A stretch of DNA of 64,000 nucleotides. It comes from an uncultured Collinsella sp. Its GTDB lineage: Bacteria; Actinomycetota; Coriobacteriia; Coriobacteriales; Coriobacteriaceae. Positions 8,744 through 17,261 of this stretch are shown here, one piece after another (positions within the stretch are counted from its first letter, which is position 1; each line of letters opens with the position of its first letter). Location: assembly GCA_958421275.1 (NCBI GenBank), contig CATZLI010000006.1, forward strand, positions 1-64,000, given 5' to 3'. Under the pieces are notes generated by a model. That model saw only the letters and a program-made list of their open reading frames with translations. It had not been told where the DNA came from and made no database searches. Made by a program: the position numbers and the translations under genes.

Positions 8744-10247
8744 CCAGCGCAAGGCCGGCGTTATGCTCGGCTACCTCAATATTGTTGTTAAAAACCTCGT
8801 CAATCTGGTCTATACACCCATGCTTCTGGCATTTGTCGGCCAGGCTGATTATGGCGTTTACCAAACGTCTAACTCGTTTGTATTTTCGCTGACGCTTTTG
8901 ACCTTTGGTTTTTCCGAGGCGTATATTCGCTTCTATACCCAAAGTCGTGCGACTGGGGATGAGTCTGATATCCGCAGACTTAACGGCATGTATCTAATTC
9001 TTTACGTTATTGTCAGCGCCATTGCTCTGTTTCTCGGGCTCCTATTTGCAGGTAATGTTGAATTCTTCTTCTCCGGGAGCTTTACGTTCGATCAGGTTGG
9101 CCTTGCTGGGCAGCTTATGGGGATTATGGCGTTCAATGTTACGGCCACCCTTTTCTCCACGGTCTTCGACGCCTATATTCTCGCCCATGAGCAGTTTAAG
9201 TTTCAGCAGACGCGACAGATGTTTACTTCATTGGCTACGCCCGGTGTGGCATTCGTCCTTCTTAATCTAGGTCTGGGTGCAGTTGGCGTTGCTTTTGCCC
9301 AGCTGGGCGTTACTTTGACGTTGCTAGTGCTCAATGCGAGATTTGCCATCTTTAAGCTTGGCATGAGATTTGATGTTCGCCGCTTTGACTTCTCGCTATT
9401 TGCTTCTATTGCAGTCTTTAGTGCTTGGATTTTTTCTAATCAGGTCTGTGAACTCATTAATCAGAGTGTGCCAAACATGCTGCTCGGAGCGCTATCGGGT
9501 GCAAGCACTGTTGCCGTCTTTGCCGTTTCTTTGCAGATAAGGCAAGTTTTTTATTCGTTATCTACTACCATGTCTAACGTGTTTGTTCCGCTTATCAACC
9601 GTATCGTTGCGGAAAGTAACGATAATGACCAGCTAACTTCTCTTATGACGCGTGTCGGCAGATATCAGGCGTTGTTGTTTTGCTACGTCTTTGGCGGTTT
9701 TGTCCTATTGGGGCGGTTTTTCATCGTTAAATGGGCTGGAGGGGATTTCTCCGATGCATATTGGCTCATCGTGCTTATGGTTGCGCCGTTGATCATCCCT
9801 TTGACTCAAAATACAGGAATCGAGATTCAACGAGCTAAAAATAGGCACAAGGCCAGAAGCGTTGCCTACCTCTGTATGGCGGCCATTAATCTCGGTTTGA
9901 CTGCGGTGCTAGCTGGGCCTTTTGGCTATTGGGCGCCCGCTATTGGTTATGTGACTTACATATTTCTTGGCTGCGGTGTATTTATGAACTGGTATTACCA
10001 ACGCTATATCGGGCTTGATATGTTCAAGTTTTGGAAGAGAATCCTTCCGGTTGTGTTTGTCACTGTGCTCGTTGTTGTTGTTTGTCTTGCGGGAACATCC
10101 TTGGTGCCAGTATCCAGCTGGCTATCTTTTTTGCTCTGGGGTGCGCTATATAGTTTTGTAATGGTCGTTTGTTTCTGGAAGTTCCTTCTCGATTCCCGAG
10201 AGCGCAAAGCCGTCTTTGCGAGATTGCCTTATTTGCATCGCCAATAA
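8736..10247 (+). CDS. Wzx-like polysaccharide flippase
   Basis: 503 aa polytopic membrane protein with about twelve to fourteen hydrophobic segments. The start GVMLGYLNIVVKNLVNLVYTPMLL is the usual N-terminal helix of MATE-like oligosaccharide translocases (Wzx/RfbX). It should flip lipid-linked repeat units across the membrane for the Wzy-like polymerase upstream. GTG 8736 gives an 8-base overlap with the upstream stop (GTGGCTAG). Ends 13 bases before the TPP enzyme. Confidence 0.85.
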   Translation: MASQRKAGVMLGYLNIVVKNLVNLVYTPMLLAFVGQADYGVYQTSNSFVFSLTLLTFGFSEAYIRFYTQSRATGDESDIRRLNGMYLILYVIVSAIALFLGLLFAGNVEFFFSGSFTFDQVGLAGQLMGIMAFNVTATLFSTVFDAYILAHEQFKFQQTRQMFTSLATPGVAFVLLNLGLGAVGVAFAQLGVTLTLLVLNARFAIFKLGMRFDVRRFDFSLFASIAVFSAWIFSNQVCELINQSVPNMLLGALSGASTVAVFAVSLQIRQVFYSLSTTMSNVFVPLINRIVAESNDNDQLTSLMTRVGRYQALLFCYVFGGFVLLGRFFIVKWAGGDFSDAYWLIVLMVAPLIIPLTQNTGIEIQRAKNRHKARSVAYLCMAAINLGLTAVLAGPFGYWAPAIGYVTYIFLGCGVFMNWYYQRYIGLDMFKFWKRILPVVFVTVLVVVVCLAGTSLVPVSSWLSFLLWGALYSFVMVVCFWKFLLDSRERKAVFARLPYLHRQ

Positions 10248-10260
10248 AGGAAGGTTGATA

Positions 10261-12000
10261 ATGCAAAATAGATACACCGATGAACGTAATGTTCAAATTC
10301 TTGTTTCACTTTTAAAGCAGCATGGCATTAAGCGGGTTATTGCGAGCCCCGGCACTACTAACATTACTTTTGTCGAGTGTCTTCAGGGCGACCCGTTCTT
10401 TGAAGTGTTTTCATCCGTTGACGAACGATCTGCTGCTTATATGGCCTGCGGTATGGCCGCGGAGACCGGAGAGCCCGTTGTTCTTTCATGCACGGGAGCT
10501 ACCGCTTCTCGTAATTACCTGCCCGGTTTGACTGAGGCGTTTTACCGCAAACTTCCCGTTCTGGCCGTTACGTCTACTCAGCATCCTGGCCGTATCGGTC
10601 GCAACGTTCCCCAGGTGATGGATCGACGCAGCCCGCTTAACGATGTGTGTGTTTATAGCTTCCAGTCGCGTTCTATCGCATCTGCGGACGATCGTCTTGA
10701 GTGCGAACTTTGCACCAATGAGGCTCTTCTGGAGCTCACGCGCCACGGAGGTGGACCGGTTCATATCGATTTAGTCACTACCTATAGTGATGGTTTTTCT
10801 GCTGACGGTCTGCCTGTTGCACGCAAAATCGATCGTATCTTCCCGGGCGATGACCTTCCGCCGCTCGAGGGTAAGCGGGTAGAGGTATTTGTTGGCGCCC
10901 ATCGCCCGTGGAGCGAAAAGTTGGTCGCTGCTGTTGATTCGTTCTGCGCTACGTATGGCGCTGCTGTGCTATGTGATCAAACGAGCAACTATCGTGGCGC
11001 TTATCGTGTTCTTGCGGGGCTTGTTTCAAAGCAAGAATGCGGTCAGATTGCCTGCAACCATGCCGATGTGATTGTCTACATCGGTGATATCTCTGGTGCA
11101 TATCTCAATCTTCCCGCCTGTGAAGTGTGGCGTGTTAACCCTGATGGGCGGATTCGTGAGCCCTTTGGCACCCTGCGCTATGTCTTCGAGATGAACGAGC
11201 AAGAGTTCTTTGAGTCTTATGCCGCGAAGACCGATTCGATGGCTACCTTCAACGTTTCTGATGAATGGGACGCTGCTGACGCCTCTCTTCGTGATCGTAT
11301 GCCGGAACTTCCTTTTTCCAATATCTGGTGCGCTGAGCAGATGGCGTCTGAACTCCCTGAGAATGCGGTGCTACATCTTGGCATTCTTAACACGCTGCGG
11401 AGTTGGAACTTCTTTGAGACTCCAAACAGCGTTTCTTGTTTTTGTAACACGGGCGGTTTTGGTATCGATGGCTGCGTTTCCACTTTGATAGGCGCTTCGC
11501 TCGTTTCTCCCGAAAAGTTGTTTTTTGGAGTTGTGGGAGACCTTGCGTGCTTCTACGACCTTAACTCCATGGGCAATCGCCATGTCGGGTCAAACCTTCG
11601 TATCATGCTGGTCAATAACGGTGTTGGCACCGAGTTCAAAAACTATAGTCATAAGGCTGCACAGTTTGGCGAAGATGCTGATTCCTTTATGGCTGCCCGC
11701 GGTCATTTTGGTGCCCAATCTCCCGATCTCATGCATCATTATGCCGAGGATCTAGGTTTTGAATATCTAAGCGCATCAAACAAGGAAGAGTTTTCTTCGG
11801 TTGTTGGTCGTTTTACGGATTCTGAGATGCACGACCGTCCACTTCTTTTGGAAGTTTTTACCGATAGCCAAGCCGAGAGCGATGCTCTTAAGGCTGTTTC
11901 GCAAATCGAGGTTGATGCAAAGCATGCTGCTAAGGCGGCTATCAAAGGCGCCCTTGGAGACAAAGGCGTCTCGGCAGTCAAAAAATTGCTGGGGAGGTAG
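10261..12000 (+). CDS. Thiamine-pyrophosphate enzyme, MenD/acetolactate-synthase-like
   Basis: 579 aa TPP-dependent enzyme. Seen: the N-terminal PYR domain with the cofactor-activating glutamate in SVDERSAAYMACG; the C-terminal TPP-binding motif from VVGDLACFYDLNSMG to LVNNGVG (GD-x25-NN). AAAGGAAGG six bases before ATG 10261 fixes the start. Closest in outline to MenD-like synthases, but its place beside an epimerase at the end of a capsule cluster argues for a role in making an unusual precursor, perhaps a branched sugar or a decorating group. Reaction unknown. Confidence 0.8.
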   Translation: MQNRYTDERNVQILVSLLKQHGIKRVIASPGTTNITFVECLQGDPFFEVFSSVDERSAAYMACGMAAETGEPVVLSCTGATASRNYLPGLTEAFYRKLPVLAVTSTQHPGRIGRNVPQVMDRRSPLNDVCVYSFQSRSIASADDRLECELCTNEALLELTRHGGGPVHIDLVTTYSDGFSADGLPVARKIDRIFPGDDLPPLEGKRVEVFVGAHRPWSEKLVAAVDSFCATYGAAVLCDQTSNYRGAYRVLAGLVSKQECGQIACNHADVIVYIGDISGAYLNLPACEVWRVNPDGRIREPFGTLRYVFEMNEQEFFESYAAKTDSMATFNVSDEWDAADASLRDRMPELPFSNIWCAEQMASELPENAVLHLGILNTLRSWNFFETPNSVSCFCNTGGFGIDGCVSTLIGASLVSPEKLFFGVVGDLACFYDLNSMGNRHVGSNLRIMLVNNGVGTEFKNYSHKAAQFGEDADSFMAARGHFGAQSPDLMHHYAEDLGFEYLSASNKEEFSSVVGRFTDSEMHDRPLLLEVFTDSQAESDALKAVSQIEVDAKHAAKAAIKGALGDKGVSAVKKLLGR

Positions 12001-12003
12001 ACG

Positions 12004-13065
12004 TTGAAGGCGCTTGTCTTGGGAGGCACGGGGGCCATGGGCTCTCATGTGTGCGAAAAGCTAGCGAATCGTGGTTGGGACATCACTGTTACCACACGGC
12101 GACCGAGGGAGTCCGGTAGCCCACACATCTCTTTTGCTGTCGGCAATGCGCATGATCAGGTATTTTTGAATAGTTTGCTCGATTCTAGCTGGGACGCTAT
12201 CGTTGATTTCATGGTCTGGTCGACCGCGGAATTTAGGGATAGATATAAAAAATTTCTTTCAGCTTCTAAGCAATACGTTTTTACTTCTTCGTATCGCGTT
12301 TATGCTGACTCCTCTGTAATTACGGAGGAGTCTCCTCGCTTGCTTGATATCGTTAACGATGATGAATATCTTGCGACCGATGAATATGCGCTTTCCAAAG
12401 CGCGTTGTGAAAACCTTCTTTTAGCTGAGGTTGGGTGTAACTGGACAATTATTCGCCCTGCGGTAACTTACGATGGCGCGGTGGGCAGATTGCAGCTTGC
12501 GGTCCTGGAATCTGATGAATGGCTCTGGAGAGCCGTTCATCAGATTCCCGTTCCGCTTCCCGCCGCAATGCTCAAAAAGCAATCGACCATGAGTTGGGGC
12601 GGCGATGTTGCCGAGATGATTTCTCGTCTCGTCGGTAACTCTAAGGCGCTGGGCGAGGCTTTTACCGTCTCCGGATCTGACCATATGGCGTGGAGTCAAG
12701 TTGCCGATGCGTATCGGAAAGTTTTACCGACTCTCGAAGTTGTTCCTTGCGAGCTGGGTGAGTTCGAACGCTATAGGGGCGGCATCTATCAGATTCGTTA
12801 TGACCGTATGTTTGATAGGGTTATTGATAATTCGAAAGTCCTTTCTGTTACGGGGATGACACAGGGAGGCTTGAAAGGAATGCGCGAAACACTGCCCGAA
12901 GAGCTTTCGCTGTATCTTGCCTCTGAACCATCGCTTTCCGCCAGGCCGGGATTTCAAGGAAAACTCGATCACCTGACCGGAGGTACTCCGTCTTTTGTCG
13001 CCGTTGCAAAGACTTCAGGATTCGTGGCTGCTTCAAAGTATCTCGCTAGGAGGGTTCTTAAGTGA
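12004..13065 (+). CDS. NAD(P)-dependent epimerase/dehydratase family protein
   Basis: 353 aa extended short-chain dehydrogenase. Seen: KALVLGGTGAMGSHVCEKL (GGTGAMG dinucleotide loop), acidic/basic residue after the second strand (TTRRPRE, favouring NADP), and the catalytic-type region FTSSYRVYAD with DEYALSKARCENLL (Y-x3-K equivalent as YALSK). Starts at TTG 12004, three bases after the previous stop, with GGGGAGG seven bases upstream. Probably acts on a nucleotide sugar together with the TPP enzyme it is coupled to. Last gene of the cluster. Confidence 0.8.
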   Translation: MKALVLGGTGAMGSHVCEKLANRGWDITVTTRRPRESGSPHISFAVGNAHDQVFLNSLLDSSWDAIVDFMVWSTAEFRDRYKKFLSASKQYVFTSSYRVYADSSVITEESPRLLDIVNDDEYLATDEYALSKARCENLLLAEVGCNWTIIRPAVTYDGAVGRLQLAVLESDEWLWRAVHQIPVPLPAAMLKKQSTMSWGGDVAEMISRLVGNSKALGEAFTVSGSDHMAWSQVADAYRKVLPTLEVVPCELGEFERYRGGIYQIRYDRMFDRVIDNSKVLSVTGMTQGGLKGMRETLPEELSLYLASEPSLSARPGFQGKLDHLTGGTPSFVAVAKTSGFVAASKYLARRVLK

Positions 13066-13070
13066 ATTAG

Positions 13071-13112
13071 TAACGGGCCTATCGATTGGAGATCCATCGA
13101 TAGGTCCGTTAT
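13071..13112 (+). terminator. Terminator hairpin at the end of the capsule cluster
   Basis: TAACGGGCCTATCGAT (13071-13086) pairs with ATCGATAGGTCCGTTA (13096-13111), a 16-bp stem with one G-U pair and a 9-base loop. It lies between the convergent capsule cluster and the surface-protein gene. The T-run after it is weak, so it may work in both directions. Confidence 0.7.
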
Positions 13113-13133
13113 CATATTGTTAGGATTTATTTC

Positions 13134-14078
13134 TTAAAGGATGTTGTAGGCAAGCTTTTGTTTAACAAAGAGGTCGCTATTCAGGAAATTATCTATAGCA
13201 CAATTGAGCCCGTTTGATTTGATGGCATTTGTCCAATAGGTAATTTGGAATTCCGTAGGATTGGAAACGCCTGCGATAACGTTGTAAAGGAGTTTTGCCT
13301 GCTCGTCTGCTTTTTTTGCCCTAAACGTGCTTGAGGAAAAGAACTCTTTAATTGCCTTTTTCGACCCGCCGCTATTTGCTAGCTCGTTTGCCCAATAATC
13401 AATTTTCCATTGTCCTGGAGCAGGGGTGTCAAGGCACTTGTCGTAGAGGAGCCAGGCATAGACGGAAGGCGATTGTGAACCTTGCTCGATTTTGTTGCAT
13501 AGTCCATAGGTCATGCATTGGGATATAAATAACTTGCTGTTGCTAAACTCGGCAATCGCTCCGTTGACCCCATTTGCTTTGATGTATTGCGTCCAGTATG
13601 CAAGCTGTAATTCTGTAGGGTTATTGATTCCAGCGACCAGCCGATATAATAAACGAGTAATTACCAATGCGTCTTTTTGTTTCATAACGCTGCTGGTGAA
13701 GAACTCCTTTACTGCTCCTTGCGGCCCATTATTCTGTTTAAGTACGCCTGTCCAGTAATTTATTTGATGAGTTGCTGGTTCCGGCGTGTTAAAGCACTCT
13801 ACATATAGCATTTGTGCATAGCCCTTTGGGGTATTTGAATAGGTTGCTTGCGATGGTTCCGATGGTTCGACCGGTTCGGCATATTTTGCTTCGAACACAT
13901 ATCTCGCCGTCCAGCTGCTGCTCGGCATCATCTCGACCTTTGACTCGGCTGCCAGGTCGGCCTTGTTCCCTCCGGTCTTCCATTCCGTCTGGTTCATCTG
14001 ATACGCGATGATTCCATTCTGTATCCCCGAGATGCTTGGCGGGAACGACTGGTTATCAGCATCGATGAAAAACTCTCT
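13134..14078 (-). pseudogene. 3' part of frameshifted surface protein: DUF4214 repeats
   Basis: This reading frame carries the C-terminal half of the protein begun at 15361. It encodes a linker (IDADNQSFPPSISG...), then at least two, possibly three, copies of a ~100-residue unit with INYWTG / LAYWTQ / IDYWANE / ITYWTNA and KEFFSSS / FLNSDLF motifs, as in DUF4214 domains of secreted bacterial proteins. No start codon with a ribosome binding site precedes it; the frame joins the upstream part at the T-run read from 14072 to 14068. It would be made only if the frameshift is reversed, slipped over, or an assembly error. Function of DUF4214 units is not established; cell-surface or matrix association is inferred. 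Confidence 0.75.
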
Positions 14079-15361
14079 TCTTTGGCATCCAGGTGCTGCT
14101 GAATGCGGTCGGCATATTTCTCTGCCCATTCGTCCGCCTTACCATTTCGCACAAAGAAATTGTTGGACAGGTCGGTCGAGCGGTAGGCGTAGTCGTCCTT
14201 CTGGCAGTTAGCCGTGTGGTCGGAGTGGGCGATTGCCATGAGCTCGTCGGTCAGGCCAAAGTACAGATGGCGCTGGTCCAGGTCCCCGTACCAGTTGTCG
14301 CTGGTGTCGTCCCAAGTCAGGTCCATCTGGCACCATTTGCCGTCGATCTTTACGGCGTTCCAGGTGTGTCCGTTGCCGGTGATGCGGCCGTTGGAGATGC
14401 CCGCGGCGTCAAGGAGCTTGGAGTAGATGCGCTGATAGCTCTCGCAGGTGCCCTGGTGGCGCGTGAGGCCGCTTTCGGCCGAGCACCAGTTGAGGTTGTG
14501 GTCGTACTCCAGTTGGTCGAGCGTCCAGTCGTGGAGCCACAGCGCCATGTCGTATTCCGAGCCGTTTGTCTCTTGCCTGCACAGGTCCACGGCGTTGTTG
14601 ACGATCTGCGTGACGCTCGGGCGGGCGGCGTCGTTTACGGTCACCTCCGCCGTGGTGCGCAGGTAGTAGATCCCCTTGTCGTTTTGGGGGTCGTTTCTGT
14701 CGTTGTCCATAAAGTAGAAGTAGATGCGGTACGTGCCCGATGCCGTGAAGTCAAAGGTAAAGTCGTGGCCCGCGGTGCCCAGGCTGCAGTAGCTGGCCCA
14801 TGCCGGGCGCGACGGGTCGCAAACGCTTTCATGACTGCCGCCGTCCCAATAGGTGGGCACGTCCATGCGCGCCTTGGCCTGGGACGAGCCGTTGGATTGG
14901 GTTACGTGGAAGGTCGTCGCGGTGCCCGCGGGGGCGTCGTTCCACGAGACGGTGAAGGTGACGCCGTTTTGGGTTGCCGTGGCGGAGTGGGCGTAGCCGG
15001 TTTGTGACGCGGCGGAGATGGCCTCGGACGTGGGGTTGGCTTGGGCTCGGAGGGATGGGGCGGGGGTGCCGGTTGCGGCGGTGGTGCCTGTTGCGGCGGC
15101 GGTACCGTCGGCGCTTTCCGTGTTGACTGCGCTGGTGCCGGTGGATGTTGCGGCGCCGTCCTCTACGGTATCTGCTGTCGCATTTGTGTTGGTGCCGTCT
15201 TCGGCTTTGGCTGTGTCGCCGTTCGTGGCGTCGGCTTGCGCCTGCTGCTCGGCTGTCGCCCGAGGCTGCATGGCTTCTGCGATGGCTGCCATGGGCATCG
15301 TCGCGCTGACCATGGACGTGCACGCGATCGCGCAGAGCAGGTAGTAAAGGGGTCGTTTCAT
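13994..15361 (-). CDS. Secreted transglutaminase-like protein, frameshifted before its DUF4214 tail
   Basis: 455 aa. Starts at ATG 15361 with GAGAGG seven bases upstream. Seen: signal peptide MKRPLYYLLCAIACTSM...; a ~100-residue low-complexity Ala/Thr/Gly linker; a beta-sandwich-like stretch (GVTFTVSWNDAPAGT to RIYFYFMDND); then a transglutaminase/protease-like domain with the cysteine in HQGTCESY, histidine in GNGHTWNAV and aspartate in QMDLTWDD, the usual Cys-His-Asp order. About 60 codons after the domain the frame shifts: the last 20 or so residues (SFSSMLITSRS...) are out-of-frame product. One extra T in the run at 14068-14072, or loss of AG from the adjacent GAGAG, would rejoin it to the DUF4214 repeats. 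A longer in-frame reading from ATG 15589 also has a good ribosome site. Confidence 0.8.
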   Translation of the reverse strand: MKRPLYYLLCAIACTSMVSATMPMAAIAEAMQPRATAEQQAQADATNGDTAKAEDGTNTNATADTVEDGAATSTGTSAVNTESADGTAAATGTTAATGTPAPSLRAQANPTSEAISAASQTGYAHSATATQNGVTFTVSWNDAPAGTATTFHVTQSNGSSQAKARMDVPTYWDGGSHESVCDPSRPAWASYCSLGTAGHDFTFDFTASGTYRIYFYFMDNDRNDPQNDKGIYYLRTTAEVTVNDAARPSVTQIVNNAVDLCRQETNGSEYDMALWLHDWTLDQLEYDHNLNWCSAESGLTRHQGTCESYQRIYSKLLDAAGISNGRITGNGHTWNAVKIDGKWCQMDLTWDDTSDNWYGDLDQRHLYFGLTDELMAIAHSDHTANCQKDDYAYRSTDLSNNFFVRNGKADEWAEKYADRIQQHLDAKEESFSSMLITSRSRQASRGYRMESSRIR

Positions 15362-15659
15362 AGCGGAGCCTCTCGGTGAGCAGCCAATAGGGACCGAAGG
15401 CAGCTCCAGGCCAGCACTCCGCACATATTTTGTTGGGGTTAATATTACGGGAACACCAGTCAGCATCAGCGAACTTTCTGGGGGATGTTGGGATGGGTAC
15501 CGTAGAGGACCGGGCGATACATGCAGGGGGGGATGCCCGGGATTGGTTTTTCGATTCATAAGTTGCTCGAAGCAGCTATGCCGCACCATGTCAGTCTCCT
15601 TGGGTGCGAACTTAAGCAGACGGGTGATATGTTAACGATTGAGCTGTTATTTTCCGTGT
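15362..15659 (-). promoter_or_regulatory. Leader region of the transglutaminase gene, in-frame open with a strong alternative start
   Basis: Reading the minus strand, AAGGAG followed six bases later by ATG 15589 opens a frame that runs without a stop for 76 codons into the signal peptide start at 15361. The extension (MVRHSCFEQLMNRK...) is proline-rich and lacks features of a secreted N-terminus, so I keep 15361 as the start of the mature gene, but a leader peptide or long 5' UTR is possible. I see no riboswitch motif here. Confidence 0.35.
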
Positions 15660-15714
15660 ACTCGTCGGGCTGAGGTCGTCGCGGTCTTAGTGGCCTCCGC
15701 CCGACGAGTTTTGC
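15660..15714 (+). terminator. Terminator-like hairpin with plus-strand T-run
   Basis: ACTCGTCGGGC (15660-15670) pairs perfectly with GCCCGACGAGT (15699-15709), followed by TTTGCTTT on the plus strand. No plus-strand gene precedes it; it lies just beyond the stop of the minus-strand KAP gene, where its T-run is on the wrong side. It may end an unannotated plus transcript or act as a bidirectional stop. Confidence 0.5.
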
Positions 15715-15715
15715 T

Positions 15716-17077
15716 TTAATCCGATGGTGGGGTCAAACGGTGGAAGAGTGATTGGTCTATTGGCGAGAAATATTGCACGTCGTTATTTAACTCGGCGATT
15801 CTTGGATCCAGTCTGTCGTCGGTATATATCAAGGCGCAAAGGTCTTCTATAAAACGTTTGTGCCTATTCTCAATACCTTGGTTATAGGGGAATTCACCCT
15901 TTTTAGACCCCCATGCTTCTTCGATTGCGCTATCGAGACATTTAATAAAGAGTTCGCTGTGGCAAGCAAGCTCGTATACGGCGTCATAGCCTCTGCCAGC
16001 TCTTACCTCGTACCAAGACAAAGGCTCATAGTAGGCCAGAACATTGAGAACTGGCAGGAGGCATTGTTTTGGGAAAATCGATATCTCGTTGACTCCGTAG
16101 AAAGTTTGATAATTGAGAATGTAGCTCAGGAGTTCCGAGATTGATACCGCCAGTCTGTTGCAGGCTCGGAGCGAAGCCTTTTTGTAGTTAAGTAGTTCTA
16201 TCGTTATATTTACAAAAACGTATCCCATTTTCGTATTAACGCCCTTGAGCGAAAGATAGTCGGCGGGTTTTACCGGGTTTAGCTCTATACGCTTATCATA
16301 AAAGCGCTCTAGGTATTTAACTCCATCAAAGTTGGGCCCGTATACTCCTTCGAGCGAATTAGCTAGCTGTGAAATATCGGTCGAATATACTACGACAATG
16401 TTATCTTGCTGAAACAAAGTCTTTGCTTGCTCGAGTACCTTTACAGCGAATTCTGGCCGGCAGCGATCAAGTTCATCGATAAAAATGACGGCTCGATGTG
16501 CTATCCCGGGAAGATAGTTTCTTACGAGCTCGTCTATTCGACTTCGGAGCTTCTTCTCTTCTTTGTATCTTTCGAGAAAATCGACGCCGTTAAAGTCTTT
16601 AACGAAATTGCTGACGCTGAGGTTTAGCCCGAATACCGAGGCCGTTGTCTCGATGATATCGCCGATGCTTTTCCAGGGGTCTACCTCTCCATGGACGGTT
16701 GATTTGTCTACTGACATGGCGATTGTTGCCAATATGGGCAGGATTGGATTATCGAAATGATCATCTTCCCAGGCGTTGAAATAAATGGGCAGAAATGGGT
16801 TGGCTAGAAGATCTTTTGCTGTGGCACCAAATATCGAATCCAGTTTTGCGGTGTCCTGCTCGAGCGCCGGATTTGCCATTCGCAGGACTCTTTCGACCTG
16901 TTTTATAAAAAACGTTTTACCTGAGCCCCAGGGGGCATTGACGAGAATCGTATAGGGAGGTTCTACAGCAAGAAGCATTTGCAGGAATCTTTCGACCTCG
17001 CCATGCCGGCGCAATGGATCTTGAGATATCGCAGCATCAATGGCCTCAGGCGTGGGCTCTTCGTCTGCTCGCTTCAT
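15716..17077 (-). CDS. KAP family P-loop NTPase
   Basis: 453 aa. ATG 17077 is chosen because AGAAGG lies eight bases upstream; the frame stays open to 17179. Seen: Walker A NAPWGSGKT (residues 47-55), the KAP-typical PIYFNAWEDD stretch after it, and a long Walker B RAVIFIDELDRCRP (195-208) with the E-L-D-R-C motif of KAP NTPases. I see no clear membrane insertion between the Walker motifs, unlike many family members. KAP NTPases are STAND-related and often part of bacterial conflict systems. Lies 185 bases downstream of the subtilase on the same strand, so it may belong to the same transcript or be a separate defence gene. Confidence 0.85.
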   Translation of the reverse strand: MKRADEEPTPEAIDAAISQDPLRRHGEVERFLQMLLAVEPPYTILVNAPWGSGKTFFIKQVERVLRMANPALEQDTAKLDSIFGATAKDLLANPFLPIYFNAWEDDHFDNPILPILATIAMSVDKSTVHGEVDPWKSIGDIIETTASVFGLNLSVSNFVKDFNGVDFLERYKEEKKLRSRIDELVRNYLPGIAHRAVIFIDELDRCRPEFAVKVLEQAKTLFQQDNIVVVYSTDISQLANSLEGVYGPNFDGVKYLERFYDKRIELNPVKPADYLSLKGVNTKMGYVFVNITIELLNYKKASLRACNRLAVSISELLSYILNYQTFYGVNEISIFPKQCLLPVLNVLAYYEPLSWYEVRAGRGYDAVYELACHSELFIKCLDSAIEEAWGSKKGEFPYNQGIENRHKRFIEDLCALIYTDDRLDPRIAELNNDVQYFSPIDQSLFHRLTPPSD

Positions 17078-17261
17078 GGTGGTTGCCTTCTTTCGCATGA
17101 TTTGATTGGGCGGGTGCTGAACATATCGTTTGAATCGGGTTATTGCTCGAAAATACTGAGACCGGCTTCGTTCTCGCAATTTGGATTAGCCACAAATGTA
17201 GATAATCTTGGAGGGTGAAGCCGGCCATATATCTTATGGTGTCGTTGCCTGGGGGCTTTGC

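Noticed and set aside
14093..15007. Plus-strand open frame of 304 codons over the transglutaminase gene
   Set aside because: Val/Gly/Ala-rich shadow; the minus-strand frame has signal peptide and catalytic motifs.
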